Below, piece after piece: positions 1 through 9,500 of a DNA stretch of 64,000 nucleotides. The translations under genes and the position numbers were made by a program. The DNA is from JAVBLD01 sp031553705 (GTDB taxonomy: Bacteria > Bacteroidota > Bacteroidia > Bacteroidales > Marinifilaceae). Where the stretch lies: NCBI GenBank assembly GCA_031553705.1, contig JAVBLD010000003.1, forward strand, positions 1-64,000, in the 5' to 3' direction. A model generated the notes under the pieces. It made no database searches, was not told the origin of the DNA, and saw only the letters and a list, made by a program, of their open reading frames with translations. Positions within the stretch are counted from its first letter, which is position 1. The number at the start of each line of letters is the position of its first letter.

Positions 1-130
1 AAAAAAGAAAAAATAATGGTGTATCGCCTAAGGATGGTTTGCTAAAATAAAAATGACCCCACTTATCAGGATACTTGGGGGTCAAAATTAAATAATTTTC
101 AGGGGTCAAACCTGTTTTGGATTTAGGGAT
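1..130. mobile_element. IS21-like terminal repeats, end of an insertion sequence (partial)
   Basis: Two direct copies of GGGGTCAA (77-85 and 102-109) and one inverted copy TGACCCC (54-60) lie in 60 bases. Clustered short repeats of this type are usual at the ends of IS21-family elements in Bacteroidetes; that assignment is from memory of the family, not from an alignment. A lysine-rich frame ends at about 16 and could be the end of a helper gene, but too little is present to judge. The fimbrillin fragment begins right after the repeats, which fits an insertion that removed its front part. Confidence 0.4.
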
Positions 131-139
131 CAACACACA

Positions 140-484
140 TTGGATTTTCCATCCAAGGGGATGAATACCAAAAATACCTTCGACCTGAAAACGGGAACGC
201 TCGGCACGGCCGGTACGCCTGCCGCCATCACGCCGTACACCACTATAAACGGAGCGAAGTATGAAGCCATCGTGCTGCCCGCCACCGTGACCAATACGGG
301 CGACGTATCGGTAGAGTTCAGTATCGGCGCGGATACGTTCGTATGGAAAGTACCCGCAGCCACCGCGTTTGCCGCCGGTTCGGAATACACCTACGACATC
401 ACTATCACCCGCTCAGGTGTGTCAGTAACGGGTACCATCAACCCGCGGACAGTTGTTCCGGGCGGTTCGGGAACGGCGGAGTAA
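140..484 (+). pseudogene. Fimbrillin-family (Mfa-like) C-terminal fragment
   Basis: About 114 residues of beta-strand-rich sequence ending in a stretch (YTYDITITRSGVSVTGTI) that is typical of the last strands of Bacteroidales fimbrillin-family lipoproteins, which form surface pili or adhesin-like fibres. The family is normally 300 or more residues with a lipoprotein signal; here both the signal peptide and the N-terminal domain are missing. The frame stays open back to 92, into the IS-like repeats, without an ATG; TTG at 140 is only a nominal start. I read it as a gene truncated by an insertion. Not likely to be translated or exported. Confidence 0.6.
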
Positions 485-733
485 GTACAAGTAGGGTGGC
501 AACTCTTTTCATAATACAAGTAGTCAAGGGGGAGGGCGGCGCAGCCTTCCCCTGTTTATTTATCCCGGAAGTATCTGTAAACTTTCAGTTTGTGAGAATA
601 TTCTATACCGCCAAATGCAAAATGCCTATGGACAGTTCCTGATATAAATGAAATCAGCCACTAAAAAAATCTGAGAAGTCAAGCAATTATAATATACGGT
701 ATACCATTTTATTATCTTCTAAAATAATTGCTT

Positions 734-961
734 ATGAATGATGTATTAAGAACAGAGTTTTTCCGCTTATTAGCGGGCTGCTCACAAGAAGTAACCAACA
801 AAGAAATGCAAAAAGCCTATGGAGACCTTGTCAAACATATAGAAGCCGTTAGCATTTCTAATGATATGCCAACCGTTTTCCGGATACTTAATCACACTCG
901 CATTGAGATAGCCGCTTTAGAGACCCTTTATCGGTACGAGCAGGAAAAAAAATGTGCTTAA
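734..961 (+). CDS. Small hypothetical protein, 75 aa
   Basis: I do not recognise this protein. It is mostly helical and charged, has no signal peptide and no membrane segment. ATG at 734 is chosen over a TTG two codons upstream. Its end overlaps the start of the next gene by 8 bases, so the two are probably co-translated. It sits between IS21-like repeats and a truncated fimbrillin, so it is likely accessory-element cargo. The preceding 250 bases (485-733) hold no gene that I can see and are AT-rich just before the start. Confidence 0.5.
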   Translation: MNDVLRTEFFRLLAGCSQEVTNKEMQKAYGDLVKHIEAVSISNDMPTVFRILNHTRIEIAALETLYRYEQEKKCA

Positions 962-1292
962 AAAAGTGTTCCATCAAAAAGCAATCCTACTTTTGGAATC
1001 GGAAATAGATTTGTTGAAACTCACCTTTCCGAAAGCAAATCAACTCCCTGACAGCACGGAACCCAATAGTTCCAAAGTCTATTTCATCCCCAATTCCAGA
1101 GAAGGATTGGGGATTGACAGCATGGGAGAATTAGCCGTTTCATTTGAGTTTTCCAAGCAATTTCTTAACGATGAGGGCAATCCCGCTCCGTATATCCATA
1201 TCACCCAAGCGCTGGAACAAGCCTTCAATTTCACTTTATGGTCTTGGAAACAAGAAAAATCAAACGGAACCAAAAAGATAAATGTTGTTTAA
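954..1292 (+). CDS. Hypothetical protein, 112 aa, coupled to the preceding gene
   Basis: Unrecognised soluble protein. It starts at a GTG inside the end of the previous gene (8-base overlap). The first 35 residues are amphipathic (KAILLLESEIDLLKLTF); the middle is mixed strand/helix and the end is lysine-rich. No signal peptide. The tight coupling suggests that the two small proteins work together, for example as a regulator pair or a toxin-antitoxin pair, but no family motif supports either idea. Function left open. Confidence 0.5.
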   Translation: MLKKVFHQKAILLLESEIDLLKLTFPKANQLPDSTEPNSSKVYFIPNSREGLGIDSMGELAVSFEFSKQFLNDEGNPAPYIHITQALEQAFNFTLWSWKQEKSNGTKKINVV

Positions 1293-1360
1293 TCCGGGTA
1301 TGATTTTCTTCCGAAAGACCCCAAAATCCGGTGACAACTTTTCTACATTTTAAGGCTACA

Positions 1361-1440
1361 ACTTTGGGGGGCACTTTCCCCCGTTTTCAAGGGGTCAATT
1401 TATCCGTTTTTTCCAGACCAGATCATTTTACCGGGTCGTT
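1361..1440. repeat. Second cluster of IS21-like end repeats
   Basis: Contains GGGGGGCAC at about 1364-1372 and GGGGTCAA at 1391-1398, matching the repeat unit at 77-109. Together the clusters bracket the 1.3-kb islet with the fimbrillin fragment and the two small genes. The assignment to IS21 rests on the look of the repeats only; no transposase gene is present in the window. Confidence 0.35.
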
Positions 1441-1605
1441 TTTGCAATCTTGTTCTTTTAGAAAAGTTCCGGCTCTCTTCTTTGCCTCAAGTGTAATGGA
1501 ATTAACCACCTTTACTTTTGCATTTACAATTTGGTAAGCCACTTGAATGGCCTCATTAATCCGGCTAAAGTTATCCCGGAGGATAAATTTATTTTTTAAG
1601 AAAAA
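1423..1605 (-). pseudogene. Remnant of an unidentified protein C-terminus
   Basis: The minus strand has an open frame of about 60 codons, without an ATG, ending at 1423. It encodes a protein-like sequence (INEAIQVAYQIVNAKVKVV, then a lysine-rich tail). Codon usage and composition look like coding sequence, but there is no start codon and an upstream stop lies at 1606-1608. It could be the tail of a transposon-borne gene cut off by rearrangement. Weak call. Confidence 0.25.
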
Positions 1606-1792
1606 TCAAGTTTATGTAACCTGGATATGATCTATACGTTAAGATAAGTTAGAATAAATGGATTGCGGGTTGTAAGTTTAGGTGGTTAGGGGGAATTGTT
1701 CGGATCAGAACCCGTCTCTGCTCATTGCTTTCCGGTTTTGGGATGGCTTGTGATTTTGTGATAAGATAAACTAAATTAAATAAACCGATTCT

Positions 1793-4700
1793 ATGAGAAA
1801 ATGTATTTGTTTATGGTCTCTTCTGTTATTGGCAGGAATACAGATGAGTATAGCGCAGACGAGAACGATCCGCGGTTTGGTTACAGACAGGAATGACGGT
1901 GTATCGCTTGCCGGAGTGACGGTTTTGATTAAAAATACCACAACGGGAACCTCTACGGACACTCAAGGTGAGTATGCGATACAGGCGAAAAGTACCGATA
2001 TCCTGGTTTTCTCTTTTATCGGTATGAAAACACAGGAGATAGCGGTGGGCGACCGTAGTGTCATTGATGTGGCTATGGAGAGTGATGCCAGGACCTTGGA
2101 GGAGGTGGTGGTCACCGGTTATGGTGTTACCCGTAAGCAGGCATTTACCGGAGCAGCAACTACAGTCGGCAGCGACGAGATTATGCAGATCACCGATCCC
2201 AACCCGATTAAGACGCTGGATGGTACGGTACCGGGCCTACAAATGTCGGTATCTTCCGGTCAACCGGGTGCTCCGGCTGTTATCTATATCCGGGGGCGCA
2301 ATTCAATTAACTCGGGTACGCAGCCGTTGTATGTTATTGATGGGGTACCGATTTCCGCTACTACGGCGGGGATGAGGGCGGAGACCGAAGATCAGGCGAT
2401 CTCACCGTTGTCTACCTTAAATGCTGCCGACATCGAGTCGATCACGATCCTGAAAGATGCGACAGCCACCTCTATTTACGGTGCGCGGGCGGCCAACGGG
2501 GTGATTGTGATTACAACGAAGAAAGGACAGGCCGGTAAGTTAAAGTTGAACCTGACCGGAAGATGGGGTATGGAGATGATGTCCTCTATCCCGAAAAAAT
2601 ACCGGGCGCTGAATGCAGACCAATATACCGAACTGATGACGGAGGGAATGCTGAATAACTATAATATTTTCGGGGATGACGGAGATATCGCTTTTTTTAA
2701 CGATATATATTTCGGCAATACCCTCCCTTATACAACCGAGGGGATGACGGAGATGTTATATGCCTTTCTGGGTATCGATACACCGTACAATACCAACTGG
2801 ATGGATGAGGTGACACAGGTCGGTTTTATCGAGGAATATAATCTGGATTTACAAGGAGGCGGTGCAACGGAGGGAGCTCCGAAATTCTACGCATCGTTCG
2901 GTTATTTCCGTAATGATGCATTTGTAAAATCGAAAGATCTGGAGCGTTATTCGGGCCGCTTTAATTTCTCGCAATCGCCCGGCAAATTATTTGATTACGG
3001 GTTTATGCTTAATCTCTCTTACACGGAGATGAATCTGGGTGCCGGCGGTGGTTTTTTCTCCGACCCAATTACGGAAGCCCAGGTGCAGTCGCCATTGCAG
3101 CCGGTAAAAAATCCCGACGGTTCGTGGAATTTTAATACAGTGGATGGTTATAATCCGGTGGCGCAACGGAGTAAATACGGAGATAAGAATCAGGCGAAGC
3201 AGTACAGGGCGACCATTACCCCATACGTTGCCATTCACTTCCGGGATGATCTTACGTTTACTTCCCGAATGGGTATAGACTATTACGGATTGACCGAATT
3301 CGGGTTTATGTCGCTTCTTAGTCCGCAAGGGGTGGATGTGAACGGAAGCGGGGAACAAGGTACCGATACCCGGACGTTGTTAAGCATTACCAATACACTG
3401 AATTATATCAAAAGCTATCAGGATCGGCACAACCTGAATCTATTGCTCGGGCAGGAGGCACAGAAGACAAAAGAGGATATCTCTTATCTGGCTGCATCCA
3501 ACTATGCAACTCCCCGCCTGAACCGGATTACTACGGCATCATCACCCAATTCGGCATCTACTCAGACGTTGGGGGTGGCCATGGCTTCGTTCTTTTTCAA
3601 TGGACAGTATGATTACATGAGTAAGTACTATTTTTCGGCCAGTGTACGTGCCGACGGTTCTTCCCGTTTCGGAAAGCATAAGCGCTGGGCGGCTTTTGGG
3701 TCGATAGGCGCCCGTTACCGGATTTCGAGTGAGGATTTTATGCAGTCGACGAGTTCATGGTTGGATAACCTGACTTTCCGTGCCAGTTACGGAACATCCG
3801 GAAATCAGGATGTCGGCGACCGGACCGTTTTGAATGGCTGGTATGCTTCCCGCGATCTGTTCGGCTACGGTTACAACTATAACGGAGAACCCGGGAGTGC
3901 CCATACACAGCAGGGGAACCCGGACCTGAAGTGGGAACATACCAATAAATTCAATGTCGGAGTGGATATGGCATTTTTGACCAGCCGCCTCACCCTTGAA
4001 TTTGATTATTACTATCATAGAACCAAAAATATGGTATTTATGGTGCCTGTGTCAAGAACGACGGGTTTGATCAATATGCCGCAAAATGTAGGCAAATTGC
4101 AGAATCAGGGGATTGAGTTTACAATAAATGCTAATGTACTAAGGTTACCCGATTTTAATTGGGATTTGACCTTAATCGGTTCGCATAATCAGAATAAGGT
4201 GATTAAACTCAGTACCGGCAATCCGATTGAGGGAACGGTCACCATTATTGAAAAAGGCCGTCCGATCAATACATTCAAGATGCCGCAATGGGCGGGAGTG
4301 GATCCGGATACCGGTAATCCGCTGTGGTATAAAGGCACCGAAGGCAAGGAGATTACGTTTGATTATAATGAAGCCGGGAAACGTTACCTGGGTTCCGCAG
4401 ACCCGAAATTTATCGGTAGTCTGTCCAGCCGCTTTACCTATAAATCATTTGATTTTTCGTTTATGCTGAACGCCACCCTTGGCGGAAAGATTTACGGGAG
4501 CTCCCTGACATACGATGAGCAGACCGGAGAGTCGGGTTTTACGAATACCACCCGTTATGTATATGATAACCGCTGGCAAAATCCGGGTGACCAGACTGAT
4601 GTGCCCCGTTTTATCTTCGCAAATCCGTCCGGCGGTCCGAACCCTTCTTCGCGTTTCCTGATGGATGGACGGAACCTGAAGATCAAATCCCTCACGTTGG

Positions 4701-4900
4701 GGTATACCTTCCCGCAGCATATCATTGAGCGTGCCAGGATGAGTTCCGCACGGGTATTTGTGACGGCGGATAACATTTATACTTTCCATGCCGGAAACTA
4801 CCGGGGATTCGATCCGTCGTCGGCAGATATCTCCGGTTTCCAGTTCTGGAACTATCCGACACCCAGAAACGTGGTGTTTGGCCTGACCATCGGATTCTGA
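1793..4900 (+). CDS. SusC/RagA-family TonB-linked outer-membrane protein
   Basis: Outer-membrane TonB-dependent importer of 1035 residues that would form the barrel under a SusD lid. Signal peptide 1-21 (ends SIAQ), carboxypeptidase-regulatory-like domain about 25-100, then EEVVVTGYG opening the plug domain, with the typical SusC segments PLYVIDGVPI and DATATSIYGARAANGVI near 180-235. The rest is a 22-strand-type barrel ending in the aromatic C-terminus GLTIGF. A SusD gene follows after 52 bp. No glycosidase, peptidase or regulator is adjacent, so the substrate cannot be told; the pair is an orphan transporter rather than a full polysaccharide utilisation locus. Confidence 0.95.
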   Translation: MRKCICLWSLLLLAGIQMSIAQTRTIRGLVTDRNDGVSLAGVTVLIKNTTTGTSTDTQGEYAIQAKSTDILVFSFIGMKTQEIAVGDRSVIDVAMESDARTLEEVVVTGYGVTRKQAFTGAATTVGSDEIMQITDPNPIKTLDGTVPGLQMSVSSGQPGAPAVIYIRGRNSINSGTQPLYVIDGVPISATTAGMRAETEDQAISPLSTLNAADIESITILKDATATSIYGARAANGVIVITTKKGQAGKLKLNLTGRWGMEMMSSIPKKYRALNADQYTELMTEGMLNNYNIFGDDGDIAFFNDIYFGNTLPYTTEGMTEMLYAFLGIDTPYNTNWMDEVTQVGFIEEYNLDLQGGGATEGAPKFYASFGYFRNDAFVKSKDLERYSGRFNFSQSPGKLFDYGFMLNLSYTEMNLGAGGGFFSDPITEAQVQSPLQPVKNPDGSWNFNTVDGYNPVAQRSKYGDKNQAKQYRATITPYVAIHFRDDLTFTSRMGIDYYGLTEFGFMSLLSPQGVDVNGSGEQGTDTRTLLSITNTLNYIKSYQDRHNLNLLLGQEAQKTKEDISYLAASNYATPRLNRITTASSPNSASTQTLGVAMASFFFNGQYDYMSKYYFSASVRADGSSRFGKHKRWAAFGSIGARYRISSEDFMQSTSSWLDNLTFRASYGTSGNQDVGDRTVLNGWYASRDLFGYGYNYNGEPGSAHTQQGNPDLKWEHTNKFNVGVDMAFLTSRLTLEFDYYYHRTKNMVFMVPVSRTTGLINMPQNVGKLQNQGIEFTINANVLRLPDFNWDLTLIGSHNQNKVIKLSTGNPIEGTVTIIEKGRPINTFKMPQWAGVDPDTGNPLWYKGTEGKEITFDYNEAGKRYLGSADPKFIGSLSSRFTYKSFDFSFMLNATLGGKIYGSSLTYDEQTGESGFTNTTRYVYDNRWQNPGDQTDVPRFIFANPSGGPNPSSRFLMDGRNLKIKSLTLGYTFPQHIIERARMSSARVFVTADNIYTFHAGNYRGFDPSSADISGFQFWNYPTPRNVVFGLTIGF

Positions 4901-4952
4901 TACGGATATATCGCAAACCGGAATGAATAAACGAACTTAAAAATTTGAATAT

Positions 4953-6410
4953 ATGAAGAAGATAAAATATACAATAGGCTCGCTGCTGTTGTCCGTGTTG
5001 TTTTCCTGTAATTCGTTTTTGGATCTGGAGAATTATCAGAATACTCCGACCGAGGATGCCTATAACACTGTGCAGGATGTGAAGAATGGCGCGAATGGCG
5101 CCTATTATGCATTGGGTGATTATACTTTTTACGGAAGAAATGTGGTTGCCCTGGGGGATATGGCTGCCGATAATGCAAATGCAGGTAAGGCTGCCGGCCA
5201 TTTTGTGACGATCAATCAATATACGTTTGCCGTGACGGATCAGTATATCAGGGATATCTGGACCGGCGGTTATCAGGTCATGGACCGGACGACCCGCACA
5301 ATCCAGGGGGCCAATCGGATATTGGCCGGAGATGAACCGTTGTCGGAGCGGGATGTCGCATTGTTGTATTCATATCAATCGCAATGTTATGCATTGCGGG
5401 CATTGGCAGCGCATGTTCTGGTGAATGTATACGGATTGCCTTACCAGGCGGGTATGTCGAATGACCAGCCGGGGATTGTGATTATACCTGGCGATACGCC
5501 TATACCGGTATTGAAGAATGTAGCCCGTTCTACGGTTGAACAAACCTATGCGCAGATTCTTGCCGATATTGCTTCGGCTAAAACGACACAGAAGCTGGTG
5601 GATGGTTTTAATGCCGGGCAATCCGGTACCGACCAGGTGGCATGGAATCAGTTTTATCTGCAGACTGCCGGGCTATATGCGTTGGAGGCCAGGGTGGCTT
5701 TGTTTATGGGGAATTACAGCGGAGCGATTAATGCGGCCGATTCGGCTATTCTTTTGCGGAATTCCGCAGAGGTATCCAATGAGCAGTACCTGAAAATGTG
5801 GACGTCGATAGCCATCAATGATGAAGATATATTTACGATTGCCAAATCGGAGAAGGACAATTTGTCTGCTAACTCGTTGAACACGTTGTACGGTTCTTAC
5901 GGCGGGACTCTGACCGATACGTTGGTCAGGACACTGGAGGCGACGGATATACGATTGCAGTTGATTGTGCCGATTTCCCGTCGTCCGAAGAAATTTGCCG
6001 GGATTCCCACGAATGCATCGGTCAATAATATTCCGGTATTCCGGAAATCGGAGATGTATTTGGTCTTAGCAGAGGCCTATGCAAGATCGGGAGACGAAGT
6101 GTCTGCCCGGACAGCATTGCTTCTTGTGGCCCAGCGGAATACGGCGGTAACGGCTACGGTATTGGATGCCCTTTCCGGAGCCGACCTGCTGGTATTTATC
6201 GCGGCGGAGCGGCGGCGGGAACTTTTCGAAGAGGGGTTCCGCTGGTTTGATACCCGCAGGACCGGAGAGATCATCAAAGTTGCCAATGGCGTATCGGAGC
6301 CTTTTGATATTGCGAAGTTTGTTTATCCGATACCTGCTGCCGAGATCAATTCCGGCTTTGGAGTGGTACAAAATGACAATTGGGAGGATAATATGCCGGT
6401 ATTCCCATAA
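4953..6410 (+). CDS. SusD/RagB-family surface lipoprotein
   Basis: Substrate-binding lipoprotein of 485 residues, partner of the upstream SusC. Lipoprotein signal 1-18 with the lipobox ending at Cys19 (LFSC). The TPR-like helices and the C-terminal SusD signature are present, including RRRELFEEGFRWFDTRRTG near 415-435, a hallmark of the family. It is slightly shorter than many SusD proteins but complete. Gene order, strand and 52-bp spacing place it in one transcript with the SusC gene, ended by the terminator at 6448. Confidence 0.95.
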   Translation: MKKIKYTIGSLLLSVLFSCNSFLDLENYQNTPTEDAYNTVQDVKNGANGAYYALGDYTFYGRNVVALGDMAADNANAGKAAGHFVTINQYTFAVTDQYIRDIWTGGYQVMDRTTRTIQGANRILAGDEPLSERDVALLYSYQSQCYALRALAAHVLVNVYGLPYQAGMSNDQPGIVIIPGDTPIPVLKNVARSTVEQTYAQILADIASAKTTQKLVDGFNAGQSGTDQVAWNQFYLQTAGLYALEARVALFMGNYSGAINAADSAILLRNSAEVSNEQYLKMWTSIAINDEDIFTIAKSEKDNLSANSLNTLYGSYGGTLTDTLVRTLEATDIRLQLIVPISRRPKKFAGIPTNASVNNIPVFRKSEMYLVLAEAYARSGDEVSARTALLLVAQRNTAVTATVLDALSGADLLVFIAAERRRELFEEGFRWFDTRRTGEIIKVANGVSEPFDIAKFVYPIPAAEINSGFGVVQNDNWEDNMPVFP

Positions 6411-6447
6411 CGGACGAAGGGAATGCCTGGCTATAGGATGTAAAAAA

Positions 6448-6494
6448 ATGAAAGATAGAGATGGAATATCCCATCTCTATCTTTCATTTTTTTT
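6448..6494 (+). terminator. Rho-independent terminator after the SusC/SusD pair
   Basis: Perfect 17-bp stem (6448-6464 with 6471-6487), 6-base loop and a run of eight T. The A-run before the stem makes it potentially bidirectional. It separates the transporter pair from tamB. Confidence 0.9.
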
Positions 6495-6586
6495 GTATCT
6501 TCGGGACATAGACGGAAAACTTGTGAATGAAGCACTGGAAGTTGACGATTTGCATAGTGAGAAATGAATGAATCTCAAATGATAGC

Positions 6587-9500
6587 ATGAAGCGATTATT
6601 CAGATATATGGCCTGGACGATTACAGGAATAATTGTCTTATTGTTGTTTGTTATACTTTTATTTTACCTTCCTTTTGTTCAGGAGTATGCTAAAGAGAAG
6701 GCGGTAGAGTATGTGGCTTCCCGTTTCGATATGCGGGTGCGGGTGGATAAGTTGTCCATCGGCTTTCCGTTGAATGTGAAAGTAGAGAATGCTCTGGCCG
6801 TGACAAACTATGCCGATACGCTTTTGCATGTCGGGGTGCTGCATTTGGATGTCAGACTGAGAGGTATATGGAAGAAAAGGCTGGCTATTAATGAGCTGGC
6901 GTTGCGGACAGTTAAGCTGAATTTCGGGAATGATACAGCCAGGGTACGTATACAGGTGGCGCTTGATTCATTAGGGCTCCGTATCGACCGGATTGACCTG
7001 CAGGCACACCGGGTTGAGGCGGATACGTTATTTCTGGGCGGAGGAGCGGTAAGGTTGGATATTAAACCCTCAGTAATCCTCGACACGACAGCAGGTAAAC
7101 CGTTTGACTGGTCGTTTGCATTAAAAAAAATAAATCTCCGGCAGGTTCATTACCGGATGGAATCGTCGACGCTGTCTCAGCTTGTGGCTGGTGTCGTTTC
7201 AACCGAGATCAGCGACGGAGAGGTAAATATCGGAACGCAGCGTGTTACCGTAGGGGAGGTCATTGTCCGGCGGGGGAACTGTCTTCTGGAAACATCGCCA
7301 ACCTCGGTGCCGTCGTCGGCCGATACATTGCCGGAGACAAACGGGGCAAGCTCTTCGTGGGTGGTGGAGGCCGGTATAGTGAAGGTCGACAATAGCGCTT
7401 TCCGTTTGGTTACCGGTGGAGTTGATCGATTTGATATGGTACTTTCCGGAATCGGCGTCCGTGTCGATAGCGTGTACAACCGGGGTACGGTTGTAAGAGG
7501 TAGCTTAAAGGACTTAAAGGTCGTACAGCATCAGGGAATCCGGATAGATACGATGTATGCGGGTGTGGGCCTGGATACGCTCTATACGCGGCTGAGCGGC
7601 GCATATATCCGTACGCTGCATAGTGAAATAAGATTGGATGCCCACTCCGATACAACGATTGCATATATTATGAAAAAGGCACCGTTGCATGTCCGGCTGG
7701 CCGGAAGAATAGGGCTTACCGACCTGGAACCTTTTTATAATCCGTTCCCGGAAGAGGTCAGATATAAACAAATCGATATAAATACTTCATTAATCCTCTG
7801 GAATGACCGGATTGCCGTGTCCCGGCTTACGGCGTCAATGCCGGGCCATTTTAGCCTGAACGGAGAAGGCGAATTATATTCTTTCCGCGACCTGCAAGCG
7901 GTTTCGGGGAACATCGACATCCGGGGGGAATTCCCGGACGTGACATTTGCAAATTTTTTTTTAAAAGGGAAGGGGGTGACAATACCCAAAGATGTCAACA
8001 TTTCTTCGCAGGTGGAAGCAAAACAGGGAACGGTCAGTACATTGACCAAAGTGTGCCAGCAAGAGGGCTGTCTCACTCTGGAGGGCATTGTCCGCATACC
8101 GGAAAAAGAGTATGATGTGCAAGCGGTTTTATCCCGGTTTTATTTGTCCCGGTTTGTCCCTGTCGATTCGTTAGGAAGTATTACGGCATCGGTCCGGCTC
8201 ACCGGAAGCGGGTATAGCTGGGCGGAAACGGATGCTCAGGCTGTGGTGAATCTCCGGCAGCTGTTTTACAAACGCCATAATTACCAAAGAATACACCTGG
8301 AGGCCGGGCTGCACCGGACACAATTGAACGGTTTGCTCAAAAGTGAAGATCCGGCGCTTTTATTGGACTTGTCTTTCAAAGGGGATTCGATGGACGGGAA
8401 ATATGCGGCGAAAGTCAACGGAGCAATACTCTCGGTAGACTTGGCCCGGTTGAACCTGGCGACGCAGGAGCGGGTCATTTCATCGGATATTGAAGCCAAG
8501 ATAGCTGCGAATACGGAACAGGCCTACGCCGTACAGCTCGCCTTGAACGACCTCCGGATAAGCAATGGCCGGAGGCAATATAAGTTAGGGAATATAGCTT
8601 TGAATATGAACAGCGATATGCAGAAGACGGAGTTGGATGTGGTCTCCGGCGATTTCTCCTTGGCGTTCCGGGGAGCGTCATCGGTATCGGCTATATCCGG
8701 TATGTTTACCGGTCTATTTGAAGAGCTTGAAAGGCAAACGGACCGGAGAATGTTCAATATAGAACGTTTACGACAACAGCTTCCTGCTTTTACATTGAAT
8801 ATTGCCGGAGCGGAAAACAATGCTTTGCGCAAGTTTCTGCAATTGGAAGATATGGGGTTCAAGAAGATCGATATGCAGATCAGGTCTTCCGACCAGGGCG
8901 GTATTCAGTTTGTTTCGAAGGTATCGGCCCCGTACTATAAAAAAGTACAGTTTGATTCGGTCCGGCTGGATGTGATGCAGCGGGACAGCAGTCTGGATTA
9001 TTCGCTGACGACCGTTAATTCGGCTACCGAATTCAAGGACCTGTCCGATATTCACCTTTCCGGAAATTTGGGGGGCAATCTTTTGCAGGCGCTATTAAAA
9101 CAGAAAAACAATACCGGGGAGATCGGTGTTGACCTTGGAATGCAGTTAACGATATCGGATAGCCTGATGACAATCCATTTTTTCCCGGATAAGCCTACTT
9201 TAGGCTACCGGGTTTGGACGATTAATCCTGATAATCAACTTACAATAGCGGTAGGCCGGAAGATTACGGCAAATCTGCATTTGAACCGGGAGGAGAAACG
9301 GGTTGATGTTCAATCCCTGGAGGATCAGGGGGATAAAGAGGACCGGTTGCAGGTGAGGATAAACCGGATAGATCTGGAGAATATATTGAGAAACATACCG
9401 CTTATACCTGATATCAGCGGGTGGCTGAATGCCGATGTGGAGCTGTATGCTCAGAAGGGGGAACTGGGGGTGGACGGAAATATAGGAATCACTGATTTTT

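Larger units (their letters stand above)
1293..1792 (+). other. Intergenic region with IS-like remnants and the susC leader
   Basis: Five hundred bases without an intact gene. The left part carries a third GGGGTCAA copy and a remnant frame on the minus strand, listed separately. The right part (about 1610-1792) is the leader of the SusC gene; I found no convincing -33/-7 promoter in it. Confidence 0.5.
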
